Assembly (NCBI GenBank): GCA_905182985.1
Contig: CAJJDN010000107.1
Span: forward strand, 138,578-202,577
DNA from: Paramecium sonneborni
Taxonomy: Eukaryota; Ciliophora; Oligohymenophorea; Peniculida; Parameciidae
DNA length: 64,000 nt
Reading direction: 5' to 3'
Positions 12,144 to 23,482 of the stretch are shown one piece after another. A program made the position numbers and the translations under genes. Numbering within the stretch: position 1 is the stretch's first letter; each line of letters opens with the position of its first letter. Below the pieces are notes generated by a model. That model made no database searches. It saw only the letters and a list, made by a program, of their open reading frames with translations, and had not been told where the DNA came from.

Positions 12144-13373
12144 TCATAGTTTTATTTTAATCTATGATTTCTTAGAACCATAGATAAATCTATCCATTTT
12201 CTCATTCTTTTCTAATTATTAATTCAACTATTTTGTCAAACCCAATTTCTCTTTTTGAAATAATTCATTTTCCTTTTAATATATCATTATTTCTGATTAA
12301 AGATTTCTTATATCTTTAATTAGTATCTCACATTCATCTCCTTATTGATGATATTTTTATCTATTTATTAATTTATTAATTTTACTTTAATTCATCATAA
12401 CACTATTATTCAAATTATAATTTCTTCTACCAAACTCCTTCTATTTCTTTTAAGGTACCTTATAATTATTAGATTTAAGATTATAATGATATAATTTACT
12501 CTTATTTACCTGTTAATTTTTGCTTATACTCCTCAACTTAAGATGTACAATCATTTTTTATCATAGATATGCTTCTTTCCATTTCTAATTAGGATTCTTT
12601 CTTAATCTAAATTACTTAATTTTCAGTCTCCATTCTTATTTATTCTTCTTAAAACTTTCTTCTCTCTATTTCAGCTCTCAATTAAACTATTATTTATTAA
12701 GCTTCCTATAATTTTATTTAATGAGTGTTTCTTAAAATTAAGAAAAATTATATTACCTTAATTCATCTAACTTTTATTAAAGAGAATTATTAAACTAGGT
12801 CTCACTTTCAATCTATTATGTATATTATGCTATTTTATCTTCATATTATTTCTTAAACTTTATTTATTCATTACTATTTTCTTCTTATTTTTTTAAAGCA
12901 TCATCTTGGGCTTTTATTAATTGATCTCTCATTTTTGACAAATTCTCTTTGTGTTTATTTTCTATATTTTCAATATGCTATTTCAATAAATTTATCGTAT
13001 TCTCTTATTCTTGAAATTTTATTCTAAATTTCAATTCAACTGATTTAAGTTAGTTCTTATTTAAAATTTCTTCATTATTTATAAAACTAGTATTCTCTTC
13101 ATTTTTTCTGATTCTAGATTTTAAAATTGAACTTAAATGAGGAGTCATCTCTTATTACTTTTCAGGAGTTATAGATTGAGTTCTTTCTTCATTTGAAACC
13201 ATTTGATCATAAGGTATAATCTATTTCTGATGATCTTGATCTGGATGTAAAGTAGAATCACAATGATAACATAATTTAGTAGGCTCATTTTCATTACAAT
13301 CAAAACATTTTATTGTAGCTGGCTTTGTTTTACAATTGAAACATCTAACGAATTTCCTTTAATTTTGATTCAT
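12144..13373 (-). CDS. B-box zinc finger plus coiled-coil protein
   Basis: 392 residues with two introns (12731-12756, 12361-12385). The N-terminus carries zinc ligands C11, C14, C23, C26, C35, C38, H43 and H48 in B-box-like spacing (CFNCKTKPATIKCFDC, then LCYHCDSTLHPDQDH). The rest, from about residue 95, is a long Gln/Glu/Lys coiled coil with heptads, ending KKSQIKIKL. There is no RING finger, so it is not a TRIM ligase. B-box/coiled-coil proteins of this shape are frequent in ciliates and usually act in oligomeric scaffolds. It converges on the transporter with 82 bases between stops. Confidence 0.8.
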
Positions 13374-13431
13374 ATTTTTATAATATAAAATATTCAAAAA
13401 TATTGAAAAATCAATTTTTTATTTCATTAAA

Positions 13432-13706
13432 TCAACTTCCTATTTAACTAGGTTTTTTAAAATTCACATCTTTTTATATACTAATTTATTAGAACAGTGT
13501 TTTTTAAATTCTTAATTCTACATTTAATTTTCTCAATATCCCTACTTTACCTTGTTTATCATAAAGATTTTTTCTTCTATAAAACTATTTTAGAAATGAA
13601 AAACTATGTACTTATTAAACATCTACATCTGCTATATTGTCGTTTTTCTATTTTAACGTAATTTAATCTTTGAGTCAAATAATTCTTATTAAATTATTTA
13701 TTTCAT
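13432..13706 (-). CDS. Small basic protein, unknown function
   Basis: 84-residue frame after a 20-base intron (13585-13604). The start MKQIIQQELFD leads into a Gln/Lys/Arg-rich helical protein with the central segment YRRKNLYDKQGKVGILRKL. The frame closes exactly only when the intron is removed, which is the main support. No family recognised. Confidence 0.55.
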
Positions 13707-14187
13707 ATTAAACCTTTATATATAATCTTAAAAAAATCTAATAATTATTTATAAAATTTTAAAATTTATATTAAGCAAATATTCTTACGAAAACTGCTAA
13801 TTAGAATTTAATGTTGAATTGCGATATTAAATACTGATTTTCATGTATAAATAGATAATATTTTAATTTGCATATGCTTAGATATCATCACTTATGAGTT
13901 GATATTTAGAGCATTTTTTTGTTACTCCATTCTAAGTATATCTTAATTAGAGTAAGCTTATGATTCATTCAAAATCTGATGTTGTTGTCATTAAATTGAG
14001 GTTAAACTAAATGATGTTATAACTAGAAGTAATAGTAAAGAGATATTTACTATTTATATTTTGAGTATATGGAAGTTATACTAATTCATAACATGAATAA
14101 TTGAAAATATATGGATTTACCTTTAATATATTTTTAAAGGAGTTGGATGTATAAAGTTATACATTGAGTAGTCTAAAATAATTATGT
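13707..14187. other. Gene-free stretch upstream of the disordered-protein gene
   Basis: About 480 bases between divergent genes. Stops are frequent in all frames on both strands. No motif recognised. Confidence 0.4.
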
Positions 14188-16787
14188 ATGAGATATGGTT
14201 TATTATTAACAGCAATTTTTAATTTAACAGATTAATAAAAGTTATATTCAAAAAGGGTAATGGAGGAAAGAGGATAAAGATCAAATGAGAAAGTAAATGG
14301 ATAATTAGATTATAAAACCAGGAAAATGGTATCACCTTAAACAGATGTAAATATAAAGAAGGAGAATTAAAATCCATTGGATTAGAATGGTAGTACATAT
14401 TTATTGAAGGGTTATGAGAGATAAGTTGGATATTAATCAAATTAGTATGATTAATATGATAAGGGAGGAGAGCAATAAAAGATGCTATAAAATAATAATC
14501 CATACTTAAAGCAATCTATAAATAATAATAATATTGAATAAGGGAAGCCATTTATAAGAGCATATTAAGAAGGAGATTAAAGAAAACCTTTAGATTAAAT
14601 GAATTAGAAATAAGAATAAAGATAATTGAATGAAAGAGAGATTATAAATCCATATATGAATCATGAAGATTAGAAGAGTAATCCTATTGGATCTAGAACA
14701 CCTATTGATCCAAGATAAAATATGAGTGCTTATACTCCTTAAGAGAGATAAGATAATTATCATAGGGAAGTTTAATGTTAAGATTATAAACGAGAGTTTC
14801 AATAACCTGAATATAGAAGAATATATCAAGATTAAGATTAACGTATTCCTACTCGATAGATGAGTCCATTTGAAATGTAATAGAAACCTATTGATCAGTA
14901 AATAGATAGATTGAGATATGATTAGGAAAGAATAAGAACAGTGGGTGGATAATAAGAATAGCCAGAAAGAATGGATAGAATGATAAGAGCAGCTGATTAG
15001 GTAAGAATGTCTGATAATCATTATTTATAATAATAAGATAAAAGAGTATTAGAAAGAAGAGATGTTGGATAAAGATATTTAGATGAATAATAATAAGTAC
15101 GGGATTAAAGAAATAATACTTCTAAATCTTAAGAGTATTCATAAAGATAATTAAATTAATTTAGAAGACCTTAAGAGGGATCTAAAACTCCAATTGAAAG
15201 AAGAGGATATGAAGATCAAATTTAATAAGATCCAAGATACAACCCATAATCATATCCCTAAAATCCTTATGCAGAATCAAGAACATAATAATAATATATT
15301 TAATAACATTTAGATGATCAAAGAAGAATGCCAATTCCAAGAAATATTAATCCATATGAGACTAGATAATAATAATTTTAAGATTAGAGATTATAATTTG
15401 ATAGAATACCTGATAGACATGATTAATTTGAATTTAATAGAAGACCTGATCAACATGATCATCCTAATAGAACTGATTAATATAATCAATCTAATCGACT
15501 TGAATTTGAAAGTAGATCACCCCATCAACAAGTAAGATTTGGTCCAGGTCAAGAAGGAAGATTTGATCTAGATTAAAGATAACCTTAAGATGGTAGATAT
15601 TATTACTAAGGATATAATCATGATAGAATACCACCTTAAGGATTTAGATAAGAATAAGAAGGAAAATAATTATTTGAAGGAAGATAAGCTTAAAGAACCT
15701 AAATAGAATAGAGGCATTTTTATGGTCATGATGGGTAATAAAATTTAAGATAAGGAATCAATTATAGAGATGGTAGATCTATGTTAGATGGAAGAACAGA
15801 TAATAGAGAAGTATTAGATGAAAGATTTGGAATAATGGATCCAAAATAATACTAAATTGATGGTAGAGGAGGATTTAATAGAACGTATGGAGATGATAGA
15901 TATTAAGCAAATTCAAATTTAGATGCAAGATATTAATTCGATAGACGTAGAGAATAAATTGTTACAAGAACTCCTATTTAAAATAGACCTTTTGAGGAAA
16001 GAACAAATTTAGAATAAAGAATTCCTATTGAAAGTAGAAATTAATATTAAAGAGCATATAATGATAAATTTGGAGATTAATATTATGAAGAAAAATATTC
16101 ACAATAATAAGATCCTAATAGTAAAAAAGATTTTATTAAATCTGATTACACTAAAATGAGAGATGAATTAGATAAAAGAAATGTTTTAGGTAGACCAGAA
16201 AATTAGGATAAAATGATTGAATTTGGTAGAAGATAAGAATTTGATGGAAGAATAAGACCAGAAACCAATTTTGGAAAGCCTAATGGATTTACATAATAAC
16301 CATAATTAGAAAAGTATTAGAAAAAAGAATTAAATGATTAAGGATAGAGATTTAGTTATAATGATGATAGATCTGTTCTTGATAGATTAGGATTAGAGAG
16401 AGGAGGAACTAATAGAAATATAATTGGTAATTAAGTTGCAGAAAATATGATGAGAGGACAAATGAATAACAGACCATATGATAGAGAAAGAAGTTTTAAT
16501 AGATTAGGAATGGGAGAAAGAGTTGCTAGTTTTACAAATAATAAAATGGGATATTAAAGAACGGCTGTTTAAGATAAGGAAGAGTATTAAGGATATGTAC
16601 GATCCAAGCTTAATACTAAACCTTCTTATGGAAATTATCCTAATGAATACTAGAAAAAACAATCTCAAGATTAGGGATTCTAAAAATGTAATCGTCTTTC
16701 ACTCATAATTTAGTGCAAAGTCCTTAGCCCTAGGTAGAAACTAGAGTTGGAATTTATGATATTTAGAGAAAAGAAGGAAGAATTTGA
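14188..16787 (+). CDS. Long Arg/Gln/Asp/Asn-rich disordered protein
   Basis: 857 residues, one intron near the 3' end (16688-16713). From residue ~25 it is dominated by Arg, Gln, Asp, Asn, Tyr, Gly and Pro, with recurring short units such as R-x-P-I-x, RxxF, YGDDRY and DxRxxLDRLG. There are no folded-domain signatures and few hydrophobics, so it should be intrinsically disordered, possibly RNA-binding or phase-separating (inference). The start MRYGLLLTAIFNLTD could act as a signal sequence; the alternative start is the ATG at 14260 (MEERGQ). The many Gln codons are almost all TAA/TAG. Confidence 0.75.
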
Positions 16788-16822
16788 TAGTTTCATACTT
16801 TTATTTTATAATAAATAAATTA

Positions 16823-17951
16823 TCATTGGTCATTTAAAACATGATATTCTGATCTGAATTATTTCTTGTAATAATTTGTATTAGGACAAACCACAAGAAT
16901 TTCAATGAATTCTTTCACTGTTACTTTGTATCCTTACATTATAGATAGAATTTTAGCTTTTATGTTTAATTTAGCATAATTGCCATCATCTAATTCAATA
17001 TAGCATTCAATATTGTTCAAATTGTATTATTAATCCTAATCCCAAGGCAAAGGAGTTTAAAATAATGGTGCCAATATTTAGTATAATTTTGTTTACTCTG
17101 AGCAATACTATATAAAATCTCTCTGTCTAAATTCAGGATATGTTACTAAAATTGGAATTGTTAATATTGGAGGATTAACTTATTCTAATGATATTTTTTG
17201 TGGCTAAATTTATTTAAATGCTTATACTTGATATTCAGGAGGCAAGGTAATTTTTGATGGACCCATTCTTATTCCTTTTTAATTACAAATAGTATATAAT
17301 TGTTATAATTATTTTTCTTCTTCATTTTTCATTTGTTATTTTTCGATTTATTAAAGGATTATTTTTCTTAATTCTTCAATTTCTTTTTCCTTAGATATTT
17401 CGAGTGCCAGATTACAAAATTTTAAGGCTTCATTAAAATGCATTATTTGATATAAACATTAAGCACATCTAAAATAAGGTTTAATAAATTTGGGATCATT
17501 TTCAATCGCCCATTTACAATCCTATATTGCACATTTATAGTTCTCTATTCAAATCATTTTATCGATTACTTTATTTGTAAGAAATCAAGGCTCGATTACT
17601 AAATAATTTAGCCATAAGTTCTTTATCACCACAATCTTATTCAATTGCATCAGTATAAATTTCATAAGCTTTAATTTAAAAGTATTTCTTATCTCCATCT
17701 TTTTTCATGATTTCATTGGCATTTTTGAGTAAAGCAGCTGCTATATTAACAGGTGTATCATCATATTGAAGATTTTACAATGCTAATAATTCAGGGTAGT
17801 TTTCAATATCTTCTGGAATATGATCTATAAAAAGAGGATGATTTTTGAGATATGTGAAGGCTTCTTCAGTTTCTTCTGCTGTCATCCTTTATTTTGGTAC
17901 ATAATCATCTGGAATTCCATCCAGAAAGTCAAATAAACCCATAGCTTTCAT
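16823..17951 (-). CDS. TTC4/Cns1-type Hsp90 co-chaperone (TPR plus wheel domain)
   Basis: 367 residues, close to human TTC4 (387), with one 25-base intron (17545-17569). The N-terminal segment (FDFLDGIPDDYVPK, then LKNHPLFIDHIPEDIENYPEL) matches the region preceding the TPRs in TTC4/Cns1. TPR units follow: KAYEIYTDAIEQDC, LFSNRALISYK, CAIQDCKWAIENDPKFIK, RCAQCLYQIMHFNEALKFC. The C-terminal part (IRMGPS, then WDQDQQYNLNN and VKEFIEILVVCP) matches the wheel domain. Cns1/TTC4 binds Hsp90/Hsp70 C-termini and supports client folding and translation factor eEF2. Confidence 0.9.
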
Positions 17952-18024
17952 AGATTAAAAATAATAAATTATATCAAATTTTATAATATATCACAAACAA
18001 AGCAAATTTTAGGAAGTTAATAAT

Positions 18025-18682
18025 TCAATTGTATGATAAGATTTTTTTAAGACACCAAAGTCTACAAGAACAATCTTCATTTTCATCATAAAGGTTTAAT
18101 AACAAATGTATTTTTATTTGTTTCATTTGCTCTGAAGTGTATGATGAATTTAAAATATTTATAGATGATTCGAAAGTTTCAAAAGTACAATTTAAATTAG
18201 TAAATTCACCATTGAATTTAAGTTGAAAGGTTAATTCTAATAAAATAATTGTGAGTATTACTTGTATCTTCTTTAACTTATGAAATCTAAGATAGATCAG
18301 CATGATTAACTTCATATTAATTTTCTGTTTCTATTTCTGTAATAGTTTAATCATTTGAGGGTTACTTCATAAATTCTGTGAAATCATTTTCAATTGATTC
18401 TACTTCTGCTACTTCTGCATTATCAGATTATTCAATTTTATCAATTTGAGGTTCAAGTGTTGGTTGTAATTATTTTTGTAATATTTTTTCTTTTTTTTTA
18501 TGAGAGATTTATTTTTTATAGGTTTACTTTTTGCCTGTTTTTATGTCTTTAACAATATTTTAACATTAAATTATAGAATGAGATTGAGGAATTTTATCGA
18601 ATTGAAATTTATCATAATAAGTAGAAAACAACATAAAGAGTTGATAAATAAGTACAATTAATTAAAAGTAGATAGATATCAT
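18025..18682 (-). CDS. Secreted protein of unknown function
   Basis: 210 residues with one intron (18237-18261). The first ~22 residues (MISIYFQLIVLIYQLFMLFS) form a clear signal peptide, then YYDKFQF. The middle is charged and low-complexity (KKKEKILQKQ; EVAEVESIEND). The C-terminal third has a Cys cluster (NLNCTFETFES, then DCSCRLWCLKK), which suggests disulfides outside the cytosol. Likely secreted or lumenal; no family recognised. It is separated by 63 bases from the relic on the other strand. Confidence 0.7.
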
Positions 18683-18740
18683 ATTGAAAGTCTTAGGTAA
18701 AAATAAACTAAAGAAATAAATGATTAAAAATACTTTAAAT

Positions 18741-19046
18741 TTTAGATGATAACGGATGTGGAAACAGCAATTGAATTAGTAAGTTGAAGTTTTTTGTTTG
18801 TATCTATTAATGTAAGTGTGAAAAAGGCTGCAAGTAAATTTAGATACTGATATAAAATGAAATATAATTACTTGATTTGATTAGAATATGGGAGTTAATT
18901 TAGGATGAGACATCATTTGATTGGAATCCCAAAATTCAACAGGTTAATTCTCATAAATTTGGAGTAGTGAATTTAAAGTTAAGAATGAAACTGTTGCTCT
19001 GAGAGCTGAAAGAGACATAAATTAATTAAAAACAAAAAGTATTTGA
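18741..19046 (+). pseudogene. Probable gene relic or unresolved small gene
   Basis: An ATG at 18746 opens MITDVETAIEL and then meets TGA. Two other frames contain convincing but broken segments: one with a Cys-rich start (DDNGCGN, CKCEKGCK) followed by RIWELIQDETSFDWNP, and one ending VALRAERDINQLKTK before TGA at 19044-19046. I found no set of normal-size introns that joins them. The pattern suggests frameshift decay, but a missed multi-intron gene remains possible. Confidence 0.3.
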
Positions 19047-19100
19047 AAATCCAATTAAGAATATCTTGGTTATATATGAATAAAAATAAATAAATTTTAA

Positions 19101-20409
19101 TCAAGCATTAGAACAAGCTTGATTATCAGGCCAATCTACTGAATCAATATGATTATCTATATTGCCAACATTAAATTATATTAACCATTATCTTAAACTC
19201 TTTTGAATGGTAAATCCAGATTTAGCAGGTACTTACCATGAAGTAGATGTATAAGATGTTTATTATAAGAAACTAATATAGATATATAATTAAGTTTACC
19301 AATGGTCTAAACATGCAGGTGCAAAAGAACCAGTGTTTTTAAAAATAGATTGTCTGCCATAGATAACATTTTGAATGCTAGAATGTAATTCTTCTATATA
19401 TCTTCTTTCTTTTTAAGAACAACCTGCTAATGAATTTCTAGAAACACAAGATATCATTAAAAGATCTTTAATACTAGCAGTATCATAAAGAGAATTAACA
19501 ATAAAGATAGGAACATTTACATATCTAGAATAAATAATTAAAATAACCTTAGTAAATATTAAGCATAGAAACATTTCCAATGTTCATTAGGATTGTTTTA
19601 AACACATTCAGCATTTGGATTACTAGCTTCTTAATTTACTAATTTTTGCATTTCAATTAATGACTATTTGGGTAAATCTGTCCCATCAATAGATTTCATA
19701 TCAATAAATATTCCAGAATCAGGGATTCCTAAAACTTAAACATTTATAGGTAAAATATCTCTAAAATATTCAACCCAATAATATGCTGCTAATCCTCCTG
19801 CTGAACAACCTGATACTATTACTGTTCCTCCTTTACTCATTCGTTCATAGAATTCAATTATTATTGATTTAACTATTTTATCTCCTCTAAAGTAGAGTAA
19901 TCTACCATTAAATGTAGATGGTTCTTTCTTATATCCTTAATGACCTAATATATTCATATCTCTTATAAGAATTACCTGTTCCATCACAATAATTTATATT
20001 TATGATATTCCAATTATAAAAATCAGGATTCATTGATTGTACTCTTGAAAAGAAACCATTATATGTTGTCTTTGCTTCATTATATTTAGAACTTCCTAAT
20101 TGTGTCTCAGATCATATTCTATATAGATCGTACCTTTTATATGCTGAATTTAACAACTATTATTCTGTCAATCCTTGAATCCAACTTATAATTATAATAT
20201 ATTTATACGATCCTCCACTAAAATGAAATATAAAATTCTATGATCCTGATCCATATCCTTCAGAATAATAATAAGACTAATATTATTTATTCAATTATTT
20301 TTACTCCTCTTGATCCATCTAAACATAATCCTTCAGGATCACTCACATAATATAAATCTTAAGCAAATGATTCAACTAATAGCAAGATCAAAATCATTGT
20401 AAATTTCAT
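19101..20409 (-). CDS. Notum / pectin acetylesterase-type secreted hydrolase (with one in-frame TGA)
   Basis: Serine hydrolase family CE13-like: carboxylesterase with alpha/beta fold, secreted. Signal peptide at the start (MKFTMILILLLVESFA). Motifs: GRLLYFRGDKIVKS, nucleophile GCSAGGLAAY, catalytic Asp region NSLYDTASI, and the His region ACLDHC. Five introns (20277-20304, 20185-20208, 19945-19975, 19525-19547, 19273-19299) give 392 codons, but one is an in-frame TGA at 20112-20114, between the YKR and TQLGSSKY segments. A 28-base GT..AG stretch covers that TGA, but its removal would shift the frame. The rest of the gene looks intact and conserved. Substrate unknown (acetylated glycans, or lipid-modified proteins as for Notum). 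Confidence 0.8.
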
Positions 20410-20462
20410 TTTTTAAAAAATAATTAAATATGTGGCAAATTGTTTATTTAATGTACTTTAGA

Positions 20463-20698
20463 TCATCTTAATCTTCTGGCTTCTCTTTCACATTCCATTA
20501 ATTCCAATGTATCACCTTTTCTCACTGGTCCCATTACATTTCTAATTAATGTTCTTTATTAGCCAACCAATTGAACCTTAACCTATGTAATTCCACCTCT
20601 AGAACCTGCATTCAATATTCAAATATTCTACCTGTTCTTCCTATTATTTCAATCACTGTGGCTCTTGTACCTTCTACTCTTTCCTTAGTTGAATCCAT
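20463..20698 (-). CDS. RPS28: Small ribosomal subunit protein eS28
   Basis: 69 residues, the usual length. One 26-base intron (20606-20631) sits after GRTG; once removed the protein reads EIIGRTGSRGGITQVKV, then [18 protein letters not shown] and ends with the invariant [14 protein letters not shown] tail ([11 protein letters not shown]). eS28 sits near the mRNA exit channel of the 40S subunit and contacts mRNA. Secure call. Confidence 0.97.
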
Positions 20699-21496
20699 AA
20701 TATGTGCTTATCTAATTTTTTAATTAAATGATTTAATTAATTTCCTTATTTTATACAAATATATACAAAACTAGTATAATTAATTCATCTCATCTCACAC
20801 TCCTATCTGAATTCAATACAACCTATATCTTCTCTTCATTATTAATATCTCTTTTACAATTTAATCATAAATCTTATTTTAATCTACCTACTACTTCTTC
20901 TCTATTTTATATTACTTAATTTCCTATCTCTCGTTTTATTTTTATTATCATACTACATTTTCCCTATTATTATAATATTTCCACTTTTTACAAATTTATT
21001 ATTTGATATCTATTCCAAACTTATTTCCATTAATTCTGTATTACAATTTTATTTGGAGATTGAAAACAATAAGAATTATTTTTCAAAAATAGATACTTAT
21101 TTATTTATTATTATAATGATTAGTTTATTGATTTTCATTATGATTTAAATTTTTTATTTTCATTAAAAAAATGTTTTTTTTCTTATAAAATTGTTAACTT
21201 CTACAATTAATAGAATTAATATGATAACCAATTTTAAATCAAATTTATATTAATCATAAATATTATCAATATATTATTAACAAGTAGAATAATGAGATTA
21301 ATTTTAAATTACAATAAATTGCCAAAAATAGAAAAAATTAGTTTATATTGTTGCAGTTTTATAAGAAATAAATATAAATTAATTTATTACAAAAGTGAAA
21401 GCATTATAGTAGAGATTTATGCTAACAAATCAATTTAAGAAATCATGTAGAGATTAATAATATATATTTTCATGAATTTATTATTTGATTTTAAAA
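20699..21496. other. Gene-poor stretch with possible minus-strand coding remnants
   Basis: About 800 bases. On the minus strand around 20860-21050 there is an open protein-like run (Gln/Lys/Ile-rich, GKCSMIIKIKREIGNQV) with no convincing start, splice structure or end. The rest is AT-rich with many stops. I cannot support a gene. Confidence 0.35.
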
Positions 21497-22354
21497 ATGT
21501 CTGACAGATCATTATCACCATCTGATTATTATGAATTAAAACATGTCAAAACCATAAATTATAAGCATGCATCAAACATAAAGAAAGGAAGAACTATCTT
21601 ATATCAAAGTACTGATCAATTCGAAAACGATCTAAATAAATGTAATTTAAGTTGTGATTGCTCAGAATGTGGACAATTAATTGGATTTTCTCTAAAATTA
21701 CATAGAGAATTACCACTTAAAGAAACAAGGTATTGCAATTTATATGTATTTAGAAATTAAAGGAAAAAAAAAATATTGAAGAGATTTAAAGCAGTTGGAA
21801 ATGCCATTATATTTATCTTAACATACAAAACAGAAGCAATTAAAAGAATAAAAAAGAAAATGCATCTCTTAAGAGCAGTTCGAAATTTAACTGTGCGTAG
21901 ACCAGCTGTTGTATAATCAGTGCATTTATTACCAGTTTAATAACCAATTAAGCAAATATAAAGGTTATTATAAATTGTGAAATTTAGTCAAGATGAAGAA
22001 TTAGAAGAAACAGTATCTATTCATCCTTTTTAACCAATCTAAAAAGGACCAAGAAAAAGCAAGATTTCTATTTATATGGAAAAAATGTTAAAAGATGTAA
22101 TACCAAAAAAAGAAATAGTATTGAAACCTTTAAGTATTTTAAATAATGCTTTGAACAAAAATAACAAAAAAAAACATATAAAATGTAATTCTCATTATAG
22201 TTTAACATAATATAATTCCCAATCTTAATTTAAGCCTTTTTGTGAATTGAATAGAACTCAAGCAACCAATTTTTATCAGAATAATAATAAAGATATCTTA
22301 AAATTGATCGATATCATGAAAGTAAAACATAGAGTAATTAGAGTAAAAAAATGA
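21497..22354 (+). CDS. Basic hypothetical protein with a Cys cluster
   Basis: 285 residues, uninterrupted, ending at a TGA. The N-terminal 90 residues contain a Cys cluster (CNLSCDCSECGQ, then YCNLYVF), a possible metal-binding site. A hydrophobic helix (AVGNAIIFILTY) near residue 105 is followed by a strongly basic segment and Pro/Gln-rich linkers; the C-terminus is Lys/Asn-rich. No family recognised. The next gene on the same strand starts 27 bases after the stop. Confidence 0.7.
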
Positions 22355-22381
22355 TAATTAATTTTTCTAACACTTAATAAT

Positions 22382-23457
22382 ATGTCTTAAATTTATAACA
22401 ATTTGTATCTTAAAGGTATAGAAGAAATGAGATAAGTTTTTAAATTAGTTTTAACTTAAACTAAAGAATAGATTCAACCATACTAAAATGGAAGAGAAAT
22501 AGAAGTGAAAATGAGTTATTGAAACATCTTAACCTTCTTAGTATTAACATAATAATTATTGTCATCCTATATGCATTCCATCAACTTCATTATATCCAAT
22601 AACCATAAATATTTGGATAAGAACAATAAATAGTAAAGAAAAAATCAACAAAAATCTGTCTATGAAATTTAAGAACATATTAAGTTTAAGTAGTCGTTAA
22701 ATAAAAAAAATATAGAAAGAGAACTAAATCATCTAAAATTAATATTGAAAAAGAATTTAATCATTTGGAATAATTAATTAGATAGGTGAAATTTTAAATG
22801 TAACTTTCATAAGTCTTAGAATATAGTATAAGTATTCCTCAAGTTGAAAAACCTAAAAATAATTCTTAAATCATAACTATGTGATCAGCACTTAAAACTT
22901 AACATATCTAATTATCTTAGGATGATTATGTAAAATTTGAAAATTCTCACTTTCAAAACATAAATTAAATTAAATAATAGTACAAGTATACTTAGAGATG
23001 AGATAAAAGAACTATTTAACTATTGAAGTAGTAAAAAAGGTGATAAAAGAAATTGAAAAGTGTGATGAAATTAATTTTAAAGAGATTCCAAAATATATTC
23101 CAAATATAAAGAAGTCTCTGTAAATAAAGAAGTTCCAGTTTATAAAGAAGTTCCAGTTTATAAAGAAATTCCAGTAGAGAAATCAATGAATGGTTACAAC
23201 GATATTTCAGGGTATCATGATATTCCTACCTTGAGAATATAACTATTTACTAGAAGGTTCGATTTTATAAAGAAGTTTCTTTATATTCAGAACCAGTTAA
23301 TATTTACATAGAATTTTTTGTCTAAAAAGATATTCAAAGAATTCCATAGAGAATTGTTGAAATATCTAATTTAAGTAAATATACAAAAAGAATACTATCA
23401 TAAAATTAAAATGAAGGATCTTACATTAGATCATCATATGATAGAAGATAATTATGA
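22382..23457 (+). CDS. Alveolin/articulin-like cortical protein (exon structure partly unresolved)
   Basis: Starts MSQIYNNLYLKGIEEM and ends at a TGA at 23455-23457. Several exons can be read: a helical middle (INIEKEFNHLEQLIRQVKFQ), then a run of Val/Pro/Lys/Glu repeats such as YKEVSVNKEVPVYKEVPVY and KEIPVEK, a second YKEVSLYSEPV unit and the C-terminal QKDIQRIPQRIVEIS. Such charged-Val-Pro repeats are the hallmark of alveolins and articulins, the filament proteins beneath the plasma membrane of alveolates. I could not place every intron between 22490 and 23260, so exon boundaries are tentative, and decay is not excluded. Confidence 0.55.
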
Positions 23458-23482
23458 ATTATGATTAAAGTATTTAATATGA

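Noticed and set aside
18746..19046. TGA read as tryptophan to make one long frame
   Set aside because: It reads well locally, but every well-defined gene in the window ends at TGA, so a general reassignment is excluded. Decay or unresolved introns are simpler.
20112..20114. Selenocysteine at the in-frame TGA of the hydrolase
   Set aside because: Notum/PAE enzymes have no known selenocysteine at this site, it is not catalytic, and I see no SECIS-like hairpin; sequence error or a mis-sized intron is more likely.
20112..20140. Retained internal eliminated sequence (IES) explaining the in-frame TGA
   Set aside because: No pair of TA boundaries gives an excision of allowed length that removes the TGA and keeps the frame.
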